Assembly: GCA_027886175.1 (NCBI GenBank)
Contig: JAJNNQ010000040.1
Coordinates: 21,534,001 to 21,598,000 of the forward strand
DNA: 64,000 nt
Direction: 5' to 3'
DNA from: Phylloscopus collybita
Lineage: Eukaryota; Chordata; Aves; Passeriformes; Phylloscopidae
The notes under the pieces were generated by a model, which was given only the letters and a program-made list of their open reading frames with translations, was not told the DNA's origin and did no database searches. Below are positions 1-13,200 of this stretch, piece by piece (position 1 is the stretch's first letter; each line of letters begins with the position of its first letter). Position numbers and translations under genes: made by a program.

Positions 1-644
1 GGTGCTTGGTTACATTCTTGCTTGTCCCTCTGCAAATCATCCATGTACCATTGCCACCCTCTGAACCCACCACTACTGCATCCAGACTGCACTCATGCAG
101 CTGGTGCTAAAGGCTGTAGCTTTTTACAGTGCAGTGCCTTTAGCTTTTCCTGTAGAAAACTGGATCCTACTGCCCTGAATACGGTACAGCACTTTCACAA
201 AACAGCTTCCTGAAAAGAGGCTGGAGAAGGCAGCCTCACTACTCTACTCTGTTAGGCAATGTCTGCTGGCTCCTCGGATGCCATCAGGAAACAGTGAAAT
301 TGTTTATTCAGTGCCTGCACTCACACTTCCTTCAGCTTTTAGATTTTTTTGATCCTCTGAATCTCACGCTCAATTCTCTTTTCCATTCCTTGGCACATAG
401 GATTCCTCCCTGCTCTCTTCTCCATAACCTTCCCCTTCTCTTCTTAGAAAGGGCTTGAAGATTGTGTTGGACTGTTGTCTGAGTTGAATCCAATAAAGAC
501 TGTAGCTGATAGCTGTGAGAGAAACTGTTTAAAGGAAGCACATAAACCTGCCCCCTCCCTGCCATACATTCTGTACCTACTCCCCTATCCTCCATAATTC
601 TTGCAATAACCATGCTAGAGGGTACAGCCCTGCACCTTATTTTA
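1..644. other. Unannotated non-coding sequence at the window start
   Basis: I see no gene or repeat of recognisable family here. Short open frames exist on both strands but they are under 100 codons, overlap one another and show no domain. The ancient CR1-like copy that follows begins near the right edge. Confidence 0.5.
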
Positions 645-1065
645 ATTGTATTTTCATGAACCTGCTGTCCAAAAATTTATTTACTTCCTTTTTGTAAGTG
701 CCTATATCATCTACAGTCACAACCGCTTATGGCAAAGGATTCCAGAAACTTTCTATTGGCAAGAAGAAATATGCTCCTTTATCTGTTTTAAATTAAACTT
801 CTACAGTCTTTTTGAACTGTCATCTAGTTTTATTAGTGCAGGCTTAGGCCAAGGTGTAAGTCTGCCATCTTTATGATTTTGTAAACTTATTTCATACTTC
901 ACTCCTAGGTGGAGCATCACTGATATTTTATTCTCTTCATAAGCCAACTGTTCCACCTCCTCCATAATTTTAATTATCCTTTGCCTTCTCCACTTTGTCC
1001 TTCCTGAGATGCAGAGACAAGAATGGCCTACCATGCTGAAGATGCAGGCTCATCAAACTCTTGTG
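645..1065 (-). mobile_element. Ancient CR1/L3-like LINE fragment
   Basis: Read on the plus strand, this segment follows in order the reverse complement of the 3' part of old amniote CR1/L3-type LINEs as I remember them. It has the block around 'tatcatctacagtcacaacc', then a glutamine/lysine-rich decayed block ending 'gaagaaatatgctcc', then 'catctagttttattag', 'tttatgattttgtaaactt', 'ttattctcttcataagcc' and 'cttctccactttgtcc'. The order and spacing of many short matches support the call better than any single match. No frame is intact and the copy is highly diverged, so the insertion is old. Exact subfamily and ends are uncertain. Confidence 0.72.
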
Positions 1066-1161
1066 TGGCAAAAACTGTCTCTGTCCTTCTGTCCTGCTCC
1101 CAGTTGAGCTGCCTTTGCAATGATGCTCAGCTCTACATTTTTCTTCAATTTTTCTTTCTTC

Positions 1162-1185
1162 TTTTTTTTTTTTTTTTTTTTTTTT
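1162..1185. repeat. Poly-T run (about 24 T)
   Basis: An uninterrupted T run follows a pyrimidine-rich lead (ttctttcttc). It lies just beyond the ancient CR1-like fragment and has no obvious link to it. Confidence 0.95.
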
Positions 1186-4100
1186 GGCTACAACCGCATG
1201 CCAAGAAAGTTATTTCAGACAAATATCAGTCCAAAATCTGTTATTTAAGTGCTATTTCCAAGTTCAGAACTGGAAAAAAGTAACATACTATGGAAAGTTA
1301 AAAGACACCTCTCTCTCACATCAGTTGAACCAGAATCATATTTCGAAGTGTTTCTCTTTTTGTTTTCTGTTGCAATCCTTAAGTGACTAGTTTCTTGTGT
1401 GTTAAAGATCATCTCTTCCTTTTCTCTCTAACTTCCCCTGTAATCTATTTACTGACTTCTCTCTCTTGATATATTGTAAGGAGTAAGCAAACAGGTTTAG
1501 AAAGTTATGGCTTCATTGTCTTCCTCAGAAATTTGGTCTACCAAGGCACATCTGAGGTTCTGGCTTAGAATCAGCTATGATAGGGGTTTGCAGCTGCAAA
1601 GGGCAGTGCATGACAAATCTAAACCAAATAGATAGCATAGTATCACACATAGCATCCACAAATGTGTATTTGGAGAAAACATGTGACCTTTAAAACATCC
1701 CTTGAAATCCCACTCCTAATATAGTAAATTTTGGGACCCTATTTACACACATTCTTTCAGAAAACTTTACTAAACATGCCGTAAATTAAAGTTTTTTAAA
1801 CTCTCATCCACATCTAAAGCTGAAAAAAAAAGACCATTTAAATGCTTGAGTTTTCTCCTTGCCTCACAAAAAGTGCCCCCTCTGACTCAGATCTTCTGGC
1901 ATCATAATGAAGCCTTTCCTCATTGGGCCTATTTTGAAGCATTTTTATAGTTTCTTGCTATGCACATTATGCTGGCTAGGTAACTCCCTAGCCAGTTTGT
2001 GTTCTCTTTCAAAGTGACAACCTACCAGTAAATAAAAATGTTCAATTACCAAATGAGAACTGAAACTGCAGCCCTATCACTTCACTTCAGACACCATTTA
2101 AAAATGAAAAAAAAAAAAAAAAAACAAAACCCAAACCCAAACAATCCAAAAACATTAATGGTAGAAGAAGAAATAATACCGATCTGGGATTGATGTTTGA
2201 GTGGCATTCAGTCATTAACTATTCCAAACACATTAGCAGCCTGAGGGGATCTTCCATGTCTCAGTGGAGGAGAGGCAGTTAGTCAAAACTTTTTATTTAT
2301 AACAGTCACAAGAGTATTCAAACCAGGAGCTCCATGCCTGCAAGCAAGGGAATTATGTATCACCTGAAGTCACACTTCTGTATCATGTTTTACAATAGTA
2401 TTCTGCATGACATAAACATTAATATAAGTTCTTGAAAAAGGAAAAAAAAAACAAAACCAGGCTGAACAACTGAATTAATTTTCTTTTATAACGGACCAAG
2501 CTCCCTATGGGTTTTCATATATACATAAACAAAGTTCCCAAGACTTGGTTTCTTAGTTTCTATTAAGATGTTTTTTATTAAATGTAGCATAATATGTCAA
2601 AGTTAAAAAAGGGAAGTGCAGTTGTCTAACATATATGCTCTCTTATTTTGAATGCTTCATTCAATGCTCCTCCTTCTGCATCTCACTTCTGCATTTCTCT
2701 TCTGCTACAATTGCAGTTAAAAGGTGATTCTCTCTTTGCATTACGTTATTCTATTCCCATACTACTAACACGCATATAAATGCCGTGGTCCAAACACTTC
2801 CTGCCTACTCAGCTAAAATTTGTTCCTTCTAATCCTTGCATAGTTGAACACCTAGACTTTAACCCCTGTATTACTTTTTCAGAACCTTTTCATTTTTCTA
2901 TTTAATATTCTCAGTATTGCCCCATGTTTTCCTCTATTGCCTCTAAAATCTAAGTTCTGAACACCTGGAAGTGTAAACTATGAATGGCTAGGAAAGGTAA
3001 TTCAAATAATTGAAACTCCAAGTTCAGCATCTTTTTATATTTTGCTTCAAACGCTGTTGAAATGATAAGAAAATGATATAGCCAGAAAATGTGTTGTGAT
3101 TTTCCTTCTACAGCAGCTGAAGTTGAAGTTACTTTGATATGCAAGTTGTGTTTGTAGACTGCCATCAGACACCCAATTTTAATTCATCCTTTCTAAAACT
3201 GTCAGTCACACTGTTAACATCATGTCTGCTAAATGCGCTCAATAGTTTTAATACTTGAGTAATTTTACCCACTAATTTTGGAATAAATTTTTATTCAAAA
3301 GGGGATGAGGAAACTTGGGCTGTACTCTACCTCAGCTAATTGACGCTCAGCTCAGTTAGGCACACCTGCAAGCCAAAAAAGCATAAGTCTTGACAGCCAA
3401 CAGTCTGAAAACAAAATACAAGAAAAATCTATACTAAGTGTAGTGGTCACTCTCTTTGTCTGCCTTCTTTTTAAAAACATAAAGATACAAGAATTCCTCT
3501 TTAGCTGGAAAAATGTCAGCTCACACAGTGCTTTTACGTGACGAAATATTGAAAGTTATGCGCTTCTTCTTTGTGGCAGATAACCCAAAGTTTGGACTTC
3601 TATGTTCAAAGATATGTTATTACACACTGCCAGCAAAGCAGAGGAGAAAACTAAAATTGTTTATCTTCCAGCTGACAAATTTAGTCAGGACTTTTCTAGG
3701 CATGTTTTCCTTGGTTTTGGATTATTTTTTGTATTTTTAAAGTATTCCAACTTTCATTGCTTTCACCTCGAAAAAATGGTATGAATTTTAGGCAGCAAAT
3801 ACATAAATACATAAATACATAGCTACAGCTTTATACCATTGTGGCTACTAGATCTTGTTTTAGTAAGGGAATAATTCAGAACCAAGTTTGCTGGAACACT
3901 TGCCTACATGGTGCTCGGTTGTGCTTGCTGTGGACTAAGGAAAACATTCCTTAGATTTTGTTGCAGGCTCTGTTGACTCCTCCCTGCATTCCTTTCCCCT
4001 ATATTTTCCAGTTCTGAGAATAATTAGCAACACTCACTGGCGATTGCATGCTGCAGCAACCTAACAGTGATATCTTGCCAACACCAGCTGTGCTTCAGTA

Positions 4101-5037
4101 TTTATTTATTAAGATCACACTACTTACACAGGACAAAGTTGCTGAGACTGCATAGAGATGAATACAGTTACAGCAGCTGAATTTCAGCTTGACTTTTGAA
4201 AGGAAATAACACCCATAACTGGGTAGCATTTATCTCTAAGAAGAGGGGATACAAGCCTTTAATTCCACTTTCAAATTATGTTTTGCTAGCTCTTGAGTTT
4301 AGTCTACAGGTGATAGAAGGGGACCTTGTACTGCAGGGTGTAGTGGATGATTCTTCTTTTTGCACTACATTAAAACAGCTGAGTGCAGAGGCATTGGATA
4401 TGCAGGAAAAGGATGCATCCATGAGGCAGGCATCCCCTTTGCATTGCTAACACCAAGTCAGGAGCTGGCTTTGTAAATCATGATACACTTGAATTTTCAC
4501 ATCTGCTTGTCAGAACAGTTGAGCAACATGAAAACGGATGTCAGCAAGTCTGCTGCTTTCTAGTTCATCTCAGGTAGAAAAAAAACATTAGGCAGCCTTA
4601 TGATTTAATGTGTGTGTTCTTTACCGTAGAGTGAATGCCAGAAATTTAAAAGGCTAGACTCCTTGAAATCAAAGATTTAATTTAAATTTTTTAAAGAGGT
4701 CTGTTGAAGTGTTACAGAAGTTCACACCAGAAGACACTGTACATTTGGGAGATTATTGACTGGTTTCTCCCTTTTATTTAGAAAACTGTGTATGTCTTCT
4801 GTTCCTCTACCCTCATTTGATTATTACTGTATATGAAGCAGTAGTGATTTCCAACCTCCTGGAAGTGAAAAAAAACCCAGTGAAATGTGAGCCTAAAATT
4901 ACTGTTTAAGTATTCAGAAAATGCTTTGCTAAACCCTTCATGATATATGCCTAGGTCCTTTAGTGATTTCAAAAGTAATATCTTACAAGGAAAATGGTGA
5001 AGCCAGGAAAAAAAAATGTTATTTTCTGCTTACCAAG
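1186..5037. other. Unique AT-rich non-coding stretch
   Basis: No gene or recognisable transposon. The only simple features are an A17 run at about 2108-2124 followed by A/C-rich sequence, and three copies of an 8-bp unit (aaatacat) at about 3797-3821. Open frames here are short and overlapping, with no domain or conserved motif that I can see. Confidence 0.6.
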
Positions 5038-5390
5038 GGAAGGGGAACTGAGCATAGACTGCGACCTCAGCAGTGGGGCACCAGCCCACAAGACCTGAGC
5101 CAGGTGCTGGGAGCAGTCCATCAACTGTAAGCCATGAACCGGGGCCAGGGAACCTGGGAAGGAGGAGCAGGAGACAGGGATGGAGACGTGACCACACTGT
5201 GCATTCCAGATCCATCCAGGAGAGGGATCAAGAGCTGGTGGCTCTTTTAACGTAGCTCAGGCAGGGATTGGAGGTCCTGGGCTGAGCTGAAATGGGCCTC
5301 CTGGGCCCCTGAGAAACTCGGTGGGGCTGATCAGGGCCATTCAGATCTATTAGTGCTCTCAGGGCTCCGACACAGAGCCATCCTGAAATA
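5038..5390. other. GC-rich island of unknown origin
   Basis: This patch is clearly richer in G and C than the several kilobases on either side. It holds G-rich words such as 'ctgggaaggaggagcagg' and C/G-rich words such as 'gggcctcctgggcccctg'. Open frames on both strands (about 60 codons) are a by-product of the composition and resemble no family known to me. It may be an old GC-rich transposon or LTR remnant, or a regulatory island. I cannot separate these from sequence alone. Confidence 0.45.
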
Positions 5391-6511
5391 TGTCATTCAG
5401 CTGAAAAACAGTCATGGAAAGAATCATTAAAGATTGATGATGATGAGCATTTACAGAACAATGTCCCACACCAGAATTGCTGTCTTATCGTCATCTCTCT
5501 GAAGTAAAGTATATGAAGGCAAAATTTACTTTCAAAGAAAAATAATGCATTATGAGATAATAAATGCCTAAATGGAAGCATAATTTGAATCTTTTGTTTT
5601 GACAAATTTTTTCTAATTTATTGGCTCTGAGTCATACAGTCTGAATGATTTATAAAAAAAAATTATATAAGATCTGTATGACAGCAAGGAGTCAAAACTG
5701 TGTGGACAGTGTTTTTGTGTCACCTGCAGTTATCAATTGTTCATCTTTGTGCAAGTATATTGCATGCATATTTAAAGCTTCTTAGGATATATAATTTTTC
5801 CAAAGTGGGCAGCTTCTCTGATTTTAATCAGAGTTGAGTGATTAGCATTCTTGAAGATATGTGTGAGAAACATTCTTAAGTATGGTTCACCTGACCTCTC
5901 CAGCTATGTTAAGGATGATGTTATTTTTTATGAGCCGTGAATACAGAATCATTGACTGCTTGTAGGTAGCTATAAAATCTGGAGTACATGATCAAAAGTA
6001 GTTATCTTTAGTAGCTGTTTTCTGGTCCGCATAAAATAAATTGACCTTGTAGCCCTTTTTCATTAGAGAGCATCAATACCACAATAAACATTGCTAGGGA
6101 ATGTCAGGCAGTATTCAGTCTGATAGCAGCCTCAATATTGAGGCCAAATGATGGCATGAAATGCTGCCCCATCTCCTGCCCCACAGGCAGCAAATATTCT
6201 GATTCAAGGGTCAGATGGAATGCAAATGCTTTCTGTTGTGAGAATGTTCACATACAAATATTTTTGACTAAGCTTTTTTATGAATAGTTATAAAAATGCT
6301 AATTTTAAAAGAAAACCTGGAGACTCTTGAGTCATTTCAATTCACCCCTCGCTGCCTGAATACCTGTGCAAGACAACACTCACAACTTTTGATTTCAAGC
6401 TGGTTTACTGAGGTTGTTCCCTATCTTGGGATTCAAAAATTTTGAGTAATCTATTTCTTAACATGTATATAGATATAATGTAGCTAATAATTGTAAAATA
6501 TAAAATATTAA
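5391..6511. other. Unique AT-rich non-coding stretch
   Basis: No gene, RNA or transposon recognised. Confidence 0.55.
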
Positions 6512-6540
6512 ATTATATATATATATATATATATATATTT
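6512..6540. repeat. (AT)n microsatellite, about 13 units
   Basis: Uninterrupted AT dinucleotide repeat inside a wider A/T-only patch that begins near 6490. Confidence 0.95.
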
Positions 6541-6717
6541 TGTGTTTTCCACATAACAATATTCTGCTGTTGTATGGACATGTAATCCAGTCTCCTAACC
6601 AAGGCTAGATTGTTAAAAGCAACTTACCATGCAGCAGTACTCTGAGGTTACATAGAAGAATTTAGAACATTTATCCAACGCTTTTCCTTACTGTGTCTTG
6701 CTTTTATAAATGTCTTA

Positions 6718-7060
6718 TTGCAGATCTCAGAAATAAAGGACTTGTTCAACCCGCAAAGCAGGTCATTTGCCAGTTTGGGAAAAGAGCAGGGCCTCCTGAT
6801 TCCTGCTCAGGATCCAGCACCATTTGGAACACTCCTGGAGTGCTTACACAGAGCTAGAGCGCACAACACAGCTATGTGGGAGGATCCCCACCTTCTGAAG
6901 CAGCAGGTGGAGGTTTCATGGCCCAATCTAGGGCTCCTAAAGACCCAGGCCCTATTCTCAGGTAGCTGAAGTAAGGCTTAGTTCAAGATCAGGACACCTC
7001 TGTGTGGTTGTCTCTGTGCAAGGGAGGCAATCCTAGATGTTCATTTAGGTTGGCTCATGG
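6718..7060. other. GC-richer patch with one 83-codon open frame
   Basis: Composition rises relative to the flanks and a plus-strand frame stays open from 6718 to 6969, but it opens on a non-ATG codon and matches no family I know. There is no convincing splice context. The likeliest reading is a decayed repeat or chance open frame in GC-richer sequence. Confidence 0.35.
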
Positions 7061-7143
7061 TGTGACCCGAGCTGATCACCTCCCCTTGACTCCAAGAAGA
7101 ATTAAAACAGGTTTGCACAGACAGACATCTGCCTTACATGCAT

Positions 7144-7199
7144 ACATAGAAGACAGGTAGACATAGAAGGTGGACATAGAAGGTAGACATAGAAGACCT
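7144..7199. repeat. Short minisatellite, unit about 13 bp
   Basis: The core 'acatagaag' recurs starting at 7144, 7161, 7174 and 7187, giving spacings of 17, 13 and 13 bases. The spacers are variants of 'gtgg' and 'gtag'. The first unit is separated by an extra 4 bases. Confidence 0.85.
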
Positions 7200-7299
7200 T
7201 TTGTGTGAACCCCTTTGACTGGATCTGAATCATAATATCTGTATCAGGTGTCATAACGCCTGTGATACCCCCTTCACACGAACGGGAGCAAACCATCCT

Positions 7300-10204
7300 G
7301 ATGCATCTACTGTCTAAAGAACTGGGGAGAAAGGGGATTTCAAAGGAAAATAAGTTAACAAATGTTTAAGTTTCAGTAGATTATGAAACTTTAAAGTAAC
7401 TAATACACCTTATTTTGTCTGTTTGCACATGTATATTATTCAGTGTTGAATGAACATTGTGCATCTCCTTGAATAATCATAAAGCAGCTTTTAAACTATT
7501 TATAACAAATGCATAACTTAAGAAAAAATGCTGTTTCTGAATGCATATATTATCCTTTTGTATACATATTGCTGGTTTTTATGTATATATGTAATTTCAT
7601 TTAAATTACACATTTTTTTCTGGCATACACATAAAAGTACACTCTTTCACAAAATTATCTTTAGAAAATGTGTGAGGAATAATGCATGAGTATGGGACTG
7701 AGAAAAATTTCTTAACTTTAAATGCAAAGGAACATACATACACCATGTCCACAAATTTATTTTAGAAAAATAAAAGAATTCTCTAGCTATTATGAGTTAA
7801 TAAAAAATTGAGTGAAAGTCATTATGTAACCCTATATTTTGTGCATTTTTGTGCCTTCCATAATAGTGGATACATTACCTTAAAAGAGGACAATGCATGA
7901 GATTTTTTAAGTTAATAAAAAAGTGAATATAAACCTAAATATGAAATCGTTCCTACTATTAGCAAGAATCCAGCAATGAATAACTGCAATATCATAAAGG
8001 CTGCAGGATGTTAATTAACCCTCAGGCAAAATTTTCTTTTTTGACATTGAGGAGGTCATAAAATCGCTCAAATATTTTCTTAATTAAAAGTCATATGCAA
8101 AACATCTGTCTTGGTACATGTTTACTTCTGCAATATTGTGCTTATGTTAGATGATGCTCTTGAAGACCTTGTAAAGCTTAATAAGGACAGAACAGAGGGA
8201 CAGAGCTGTTACAGAAACAAAAAGACTTACCTAGACATTGCATTAGAAATTGACATAAAGATAGAAGACATTTAATGAACATCCTACAGAAAATCTAAAA
8301 AATAATTCCTAGAATGTTTGAGGATTTTTTTAAGGAATAAAATATCTTTTAATACAGTTATTCAAACTGTCATTTGTTTATATTTACACTCTGTTTCAAA
8401 GCACATTGACATTAGAGACATCAGATGCAGATTTTTTTGGAGCAGAAAAGTGACATAACAAAAGCTGCAAACACTCAATGACATAATTTCCAAGAGACTG
8501 TATTTTTGTTCCACTATCACATAGTGAAACAACATGTCATTGTTACTAGAATAGGACTAAACCTACCGTATTTCAAAGTATCAAATCAATTTTCATAGCA
8601 TTTTAACCAATGGGGTTTCAAATGAACAGCAATCAGTGAAGTAAATGAATGCTGGCTGCAAGGAGGTTTTCTGTTTCACTGAAAGCTCTATATATTGAAG
8701 AAGTGAAGGTTTAGGGACTAAATCATATAAACTGTAGGGTTTTCCCCTTTTTTATTTCTCTCTTCTTATGAATGACAAATAGTTATTATTCCACCTATGC
8801 TTGTATTCATGCAAAAGCAAAAATAAAAGACAATCTTTGGGATTTTTAACAACCTAACAGGAAGTATTATTCTTTAAACAATTGATAAAGATGATCTCCT
8901 GTCAGTGCTGGAAATTGCATTAGATAAAGGGAAAAAGGAAAAACAAAACCCACTAAACATGGTGAGAAATAAGAGTAAGGGTCACTTTATGTAATAGATT
9001 AATTATTTTCAGTCATATAAAAAAAACCCCTCAAGCCTTGTGAACATAGCAGATTTTTCCTGTGGCTCAGAAAGCATGGAACCATTTTGGAGGCACAGTA
9101 CTTTTGTTGTACTTTAACTATGTTAAATTAATGTAGTCTGGTTATGTTCTTCACATACATAAACTGTGATTACAGGATAGGCAAACACAATTTCTCTTAC
9201 CCATTAAGAAAAATTTCTTATTTCAGAAGAATATACTAATTAGATAATGGGAAATAAATTGGGTAACTTTTTATCTAATTGTACATTTCACCTTCTCAGG
9301 TAATTTAAGCTTAGTAAAACAATAACAGTATTGCTAATTGACAAATCACTTTGTATGTTTCTGTAAGTCCATACAAAATTAGAAAAGTTGACAAAACAGG
9401 CCTTAAAATTAAACTAACTAATATACTTTTAGGAGATTGAAAGAAAAAATCCAACAAGCACTCAACAGACATTAGGTGGATTACTGACTGAAAATTAATT
9501 CAGGATTTTTCATGGTCTCTAGCGTGGTCAGGGCAAATTGTTGTTCAGCAAACTGTTGTAATATTCATATTTAAAGATATGGCTAACAATAAACTGAAAT
9601 GCCATTATTTCCTACTGTGTCTCTTAATAAACTCTGAAATAATAAGCATTATAATAGCTTTAAAAGCTTATTTTATATAAGATAATAACTAACTTTACAG
9701 ATGCAAAACCAGGCAAATAAAGCTAACTCTGCTTTCAAAATTCCCACTGTGTGTCATCTACAAACTTCTACAGTACAATGGGATTAAGGATCTTCAATAT
9801 TAAGAAGCAATCACTCTCCACACTATGTCTCAATATCAAATGCCCTTATTTATCTATTTGCTTGTATATACAGTGTATTCAAAGATTAAAATCAGCAATA
9901 GGGAATTCTTCTATAAAGAGCTATTGTTGGTTATTGTTCTAGGGCTGAATGCCAGCAATTCTTTCAACAGCAAGTAAGAATAAATATAAAAAGTAAAAAT
10001 AAATATGCTTTTTAGCTGTGGGATCTCTATCATTTACAGGTAAAAATCAGTCTTGGTAGGCCAAATCTTTGATTTATTTTATGTCTGTCTGACACAGATC
10101 CATACTTCATGGTTGCTTAACAAGTCAAGTATAAAAATCTACTGAAACCAATCAAGCCTGAGGCTGAATAACCAGGCCTAAGTGACCTTAAATAAAGTAG
10201 ACTA
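7300..10204. other. Very AT-rich gene-free stretch
   Basis: Long A/T-rich DNA with no recognisable repeat family. Around 7990-8095 several TTAATTA-type words cluster, which is common in such composition and also resembles homeodomain sites; no function can be assigned. Confidence 0.55.
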
Positions 10205-10231
10205 ATTTAAGTGCTGCATCAGCACTTAAAT
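10205..10231. repeat. Perfect inverted repeat, 12-bp arms, 3-nt loop
   Basis: The left arm ATTTAAGTGCTG (10205-10216) and right arm CAGCACTTAAAT (10220-10231) are exact reverse complements separated by CAT. A second partner, GCTGATGCA at 10244-10252, is the exact reverse complement of TGCATCAGC at 10215-10223, so a single strand could form either of two competing hairpins. No gene is adjacent. Confidence 0.9.
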
Positions 10232-10253
10232 GTTGCCTTAGCTGCTGATGCAC

Positions 10254-13200
10254 TCAAGCAAGGAGTGGGATGTGGGTCTTGGTCCATTTAGATCTGGTGT
10301 GCTCCAGCCACACACCATTACTGTTACTGTCAGCTCTTCCACCTTCAACTTCTCCTTTCTATGGCTACCCCTTGAAAAGAGCAGCTGCCACAACATGCAG
10401 CAAAGGTTCTGCGTATCGGTGCTATTGCTTTACTTTAAATGTTTTTAGAAAAAATAGTTTTCCCTCCAGCTGTTCACCTCCTATCAAAGAGCAATCAACG
10501 CACCTGTGCATCAGACCCTCATGTTTATCATGTTTTAAAGAATATTTTTTATTTTTTTATCAGAAATTTAGGTTGAGAAAGGCATTTCCATAGACTATGC
10601 ATGGAAGCAGATGCAGATATCCCATCAACAGACCAACAATTGTCAACAGAGAAAGAGGAGAGGAGAAGAAAGAGGAAAAGGAATTGGGAAGACTCAAATG
10701 AAAACTGAGAGGGGTTACTTTAGTTGTTACTGGATAAAATCTGCAGTTTTACTGATTGATTACTGCTTAAAATAATTACAGATGCATAAAAGTCTGCCTA
10801 GTGTTGAGGAGAATTGCTTTCCTTATAGAGAAAAAACATGAGTAGTTTTAACCCAGTCCACATATTCCATAAATTGTGTACTGAAAATATTCCAACTTTG
10901 ACAATGCAAGTATCTTATATGTATGCTGGTATTTGTTACCCAATTACATGAGTCACAGCACAGTCCCTTTAGAGTTTGGATAAAGAAACAGAAATATTTT
11001 ATGTCTTAAATACATTAAATTACTATTAAAATGTGTTTACATTTGTCTAATACACTTCTAATATTCATTGTAGCTTTTCATTAATTAAATTTTGACACCT
11101 TCTATCACCTTACTAATGTTATTAGCCTCTTTACTTGAAGTTAATGCTCTTTAGAGCATAATAAGTTATTCTTTAGATATCTGATAATGTGTAAATATGG
11201 ACAACATACAAACAGAAATATAAACTTCAATACAAAGCTCAATGAAATCTCTACTACCAGCAAGGTATTAAAAACTTAGATATTTAGTATTCATTTTTTT
11301 ACATGTTGTTTGTAACACATTTTTTTTGTTATATGAAAACTAAGCTGAAAGACAGTGGACGTGCACAGCAATAAAGAACAATTGTCTATTAACCATGGGT
11401 CTTCATTGTATTCTTCCATCTGCAAGACAAGAAAAACCCCATCTAATTTACAGAAATCTTAAAGCTAGACAGTTAGGGTGAGATAAAAGATAAATGCAGA
11501 AATCAGTGCTTTTCAACTCATAAGTATAAAGACATTACAAGTATTATTTAATAGTTTCTCCACTGGTTATGGATAAAAATATAATATTTCATGGAAGACA
11601 CAAAGAGAAAGTTGGGATTGACTTCTACTGAGCTGAAAGGTTAGATTCAATTAGCATAAAACAAATTTATTTTATTTAAAACAGCCTATTAGAACTAATC
11701 AGATTTTTGCTACCTAGGAGCTGCCTCTTAGGCAGGGGTTGATCAGCCCCAAGATACCTCTTCATGGCTAATAGCTGCTTCAGAATTGTGAGGTGGAAGT
11801 TAAAATCTTTTTGTGGATTTCAAAGTAAATCCAAGTAGTGAAAAAAACAGGGACAGCCTATAGCATGGGTCAATCAGTGTGGTGTCTGATCTGTCTGTGG
11901 GTGTCCACGTGAGAGGGCAAACCTTTGGTTAAGCACAGAAAAATCAAATCTGCTTTATGAAATAAAAACAAAATAGACAATACTTGCACAAGGTTTTATT
12001 TGGTAACTAAACAGAAAGAACTGAAACAGGATGGATGGGTTTGTGAGGGACGAGAAAGCCCTGAAAAGCTGCATCCTTTATTTCCTTTATATTTCCCCCG
12101 TGGTGACAAATAAACAATGAACACTGTTTTGGTTGTTTTTTTTTCCCAGGTGTACTCTAGCTGTGCACTTCTTACTTTGCCAAGTCCCAGTTTGAAAAAC
12201 AGCACAGTGTCTACCAATAGATGGTCTACCTCCTGATAGACTGTGAAGATAGTTCTTTTAGATTTGGTTATCTGCATTCCCTTTGAAATTAATGAAAAGA
12301 AAAATTCTCCCAGATTTCTCTGAACAAGAGATATTTCTCTAAAATGAAATGGAAGAATTGGCTGAACCAGCTCCCTTTCCATGAAATAAGAAAAACGCTA
12401 CCCCCGTTCTGAGGAGCGTTGCAAAGACATTGGGTGGGTTATAAAGTGCAAAAGACATGTATCAAATATTTCACCAGTTCTTTTGAAACATTGGAAAAAC
12501 AAACCCCTACATTTTCACCGTCTCTTTTCTCTGGGAAAACCTGGCCTTTGACAAAACTAATCACATACCCAGGACAGCTGCAAGGTCAGGGATCCAGCCA
12601 GGCCTGCAGCAGCTTGGACCATCTTTACCACCAGGCAACACTGAAAGTTTTTAGAGAAGCTGCCAGACCAGAGTTTGCAGAGAAACTAATTCAAGCAAGT
12701 GCATTCCTAGTTTTACTTTGAACAGTACATTTGGGGGAAAACTGTCCTTCTCCAAACTCTACCTGAGACTGTAATTTAAAGAAAAAATTAAAGATTAACT
12801 TATCCCCTCTCTCATCTTCAGACTTCACAGAGATAAGATGCACTCCAAAGTATTTTGAAAATTCTTTTTGCAATAATTACTTCTACAAACCACAGTATAA
12901 ATAAGTGCAGCTTGAATGGCAGCTTAGTTTATATATGAAACTAGATTTCAAATTTTGATTCGTTCCTGAAGTCTTCTCTGCTTCAGCTTTTGATCTTCCT
13001 ATAATCTCAGTAGTCTCTGTCAGGGCAGCATGAACTTTAGCTGTTGCTAAAAATAAAGTATATAAAAAAAATTGTTTCAGCTGACAATACTCAAAATTCC
13101 CTGTATTCCTAGAACAAAGTGTATGAGTGCACTGGGGACCACTTAAAGGTCATTTTTTCAGTATCAGATAATGTTAGACCTAGAGAAAATAAACTGAATG

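Noticed and set aside
11996..12382. 128-codon minus-strand frame
   Set aside because: No family signature, and it lies in AT-rich unique sequence where chance frames of this size occur.
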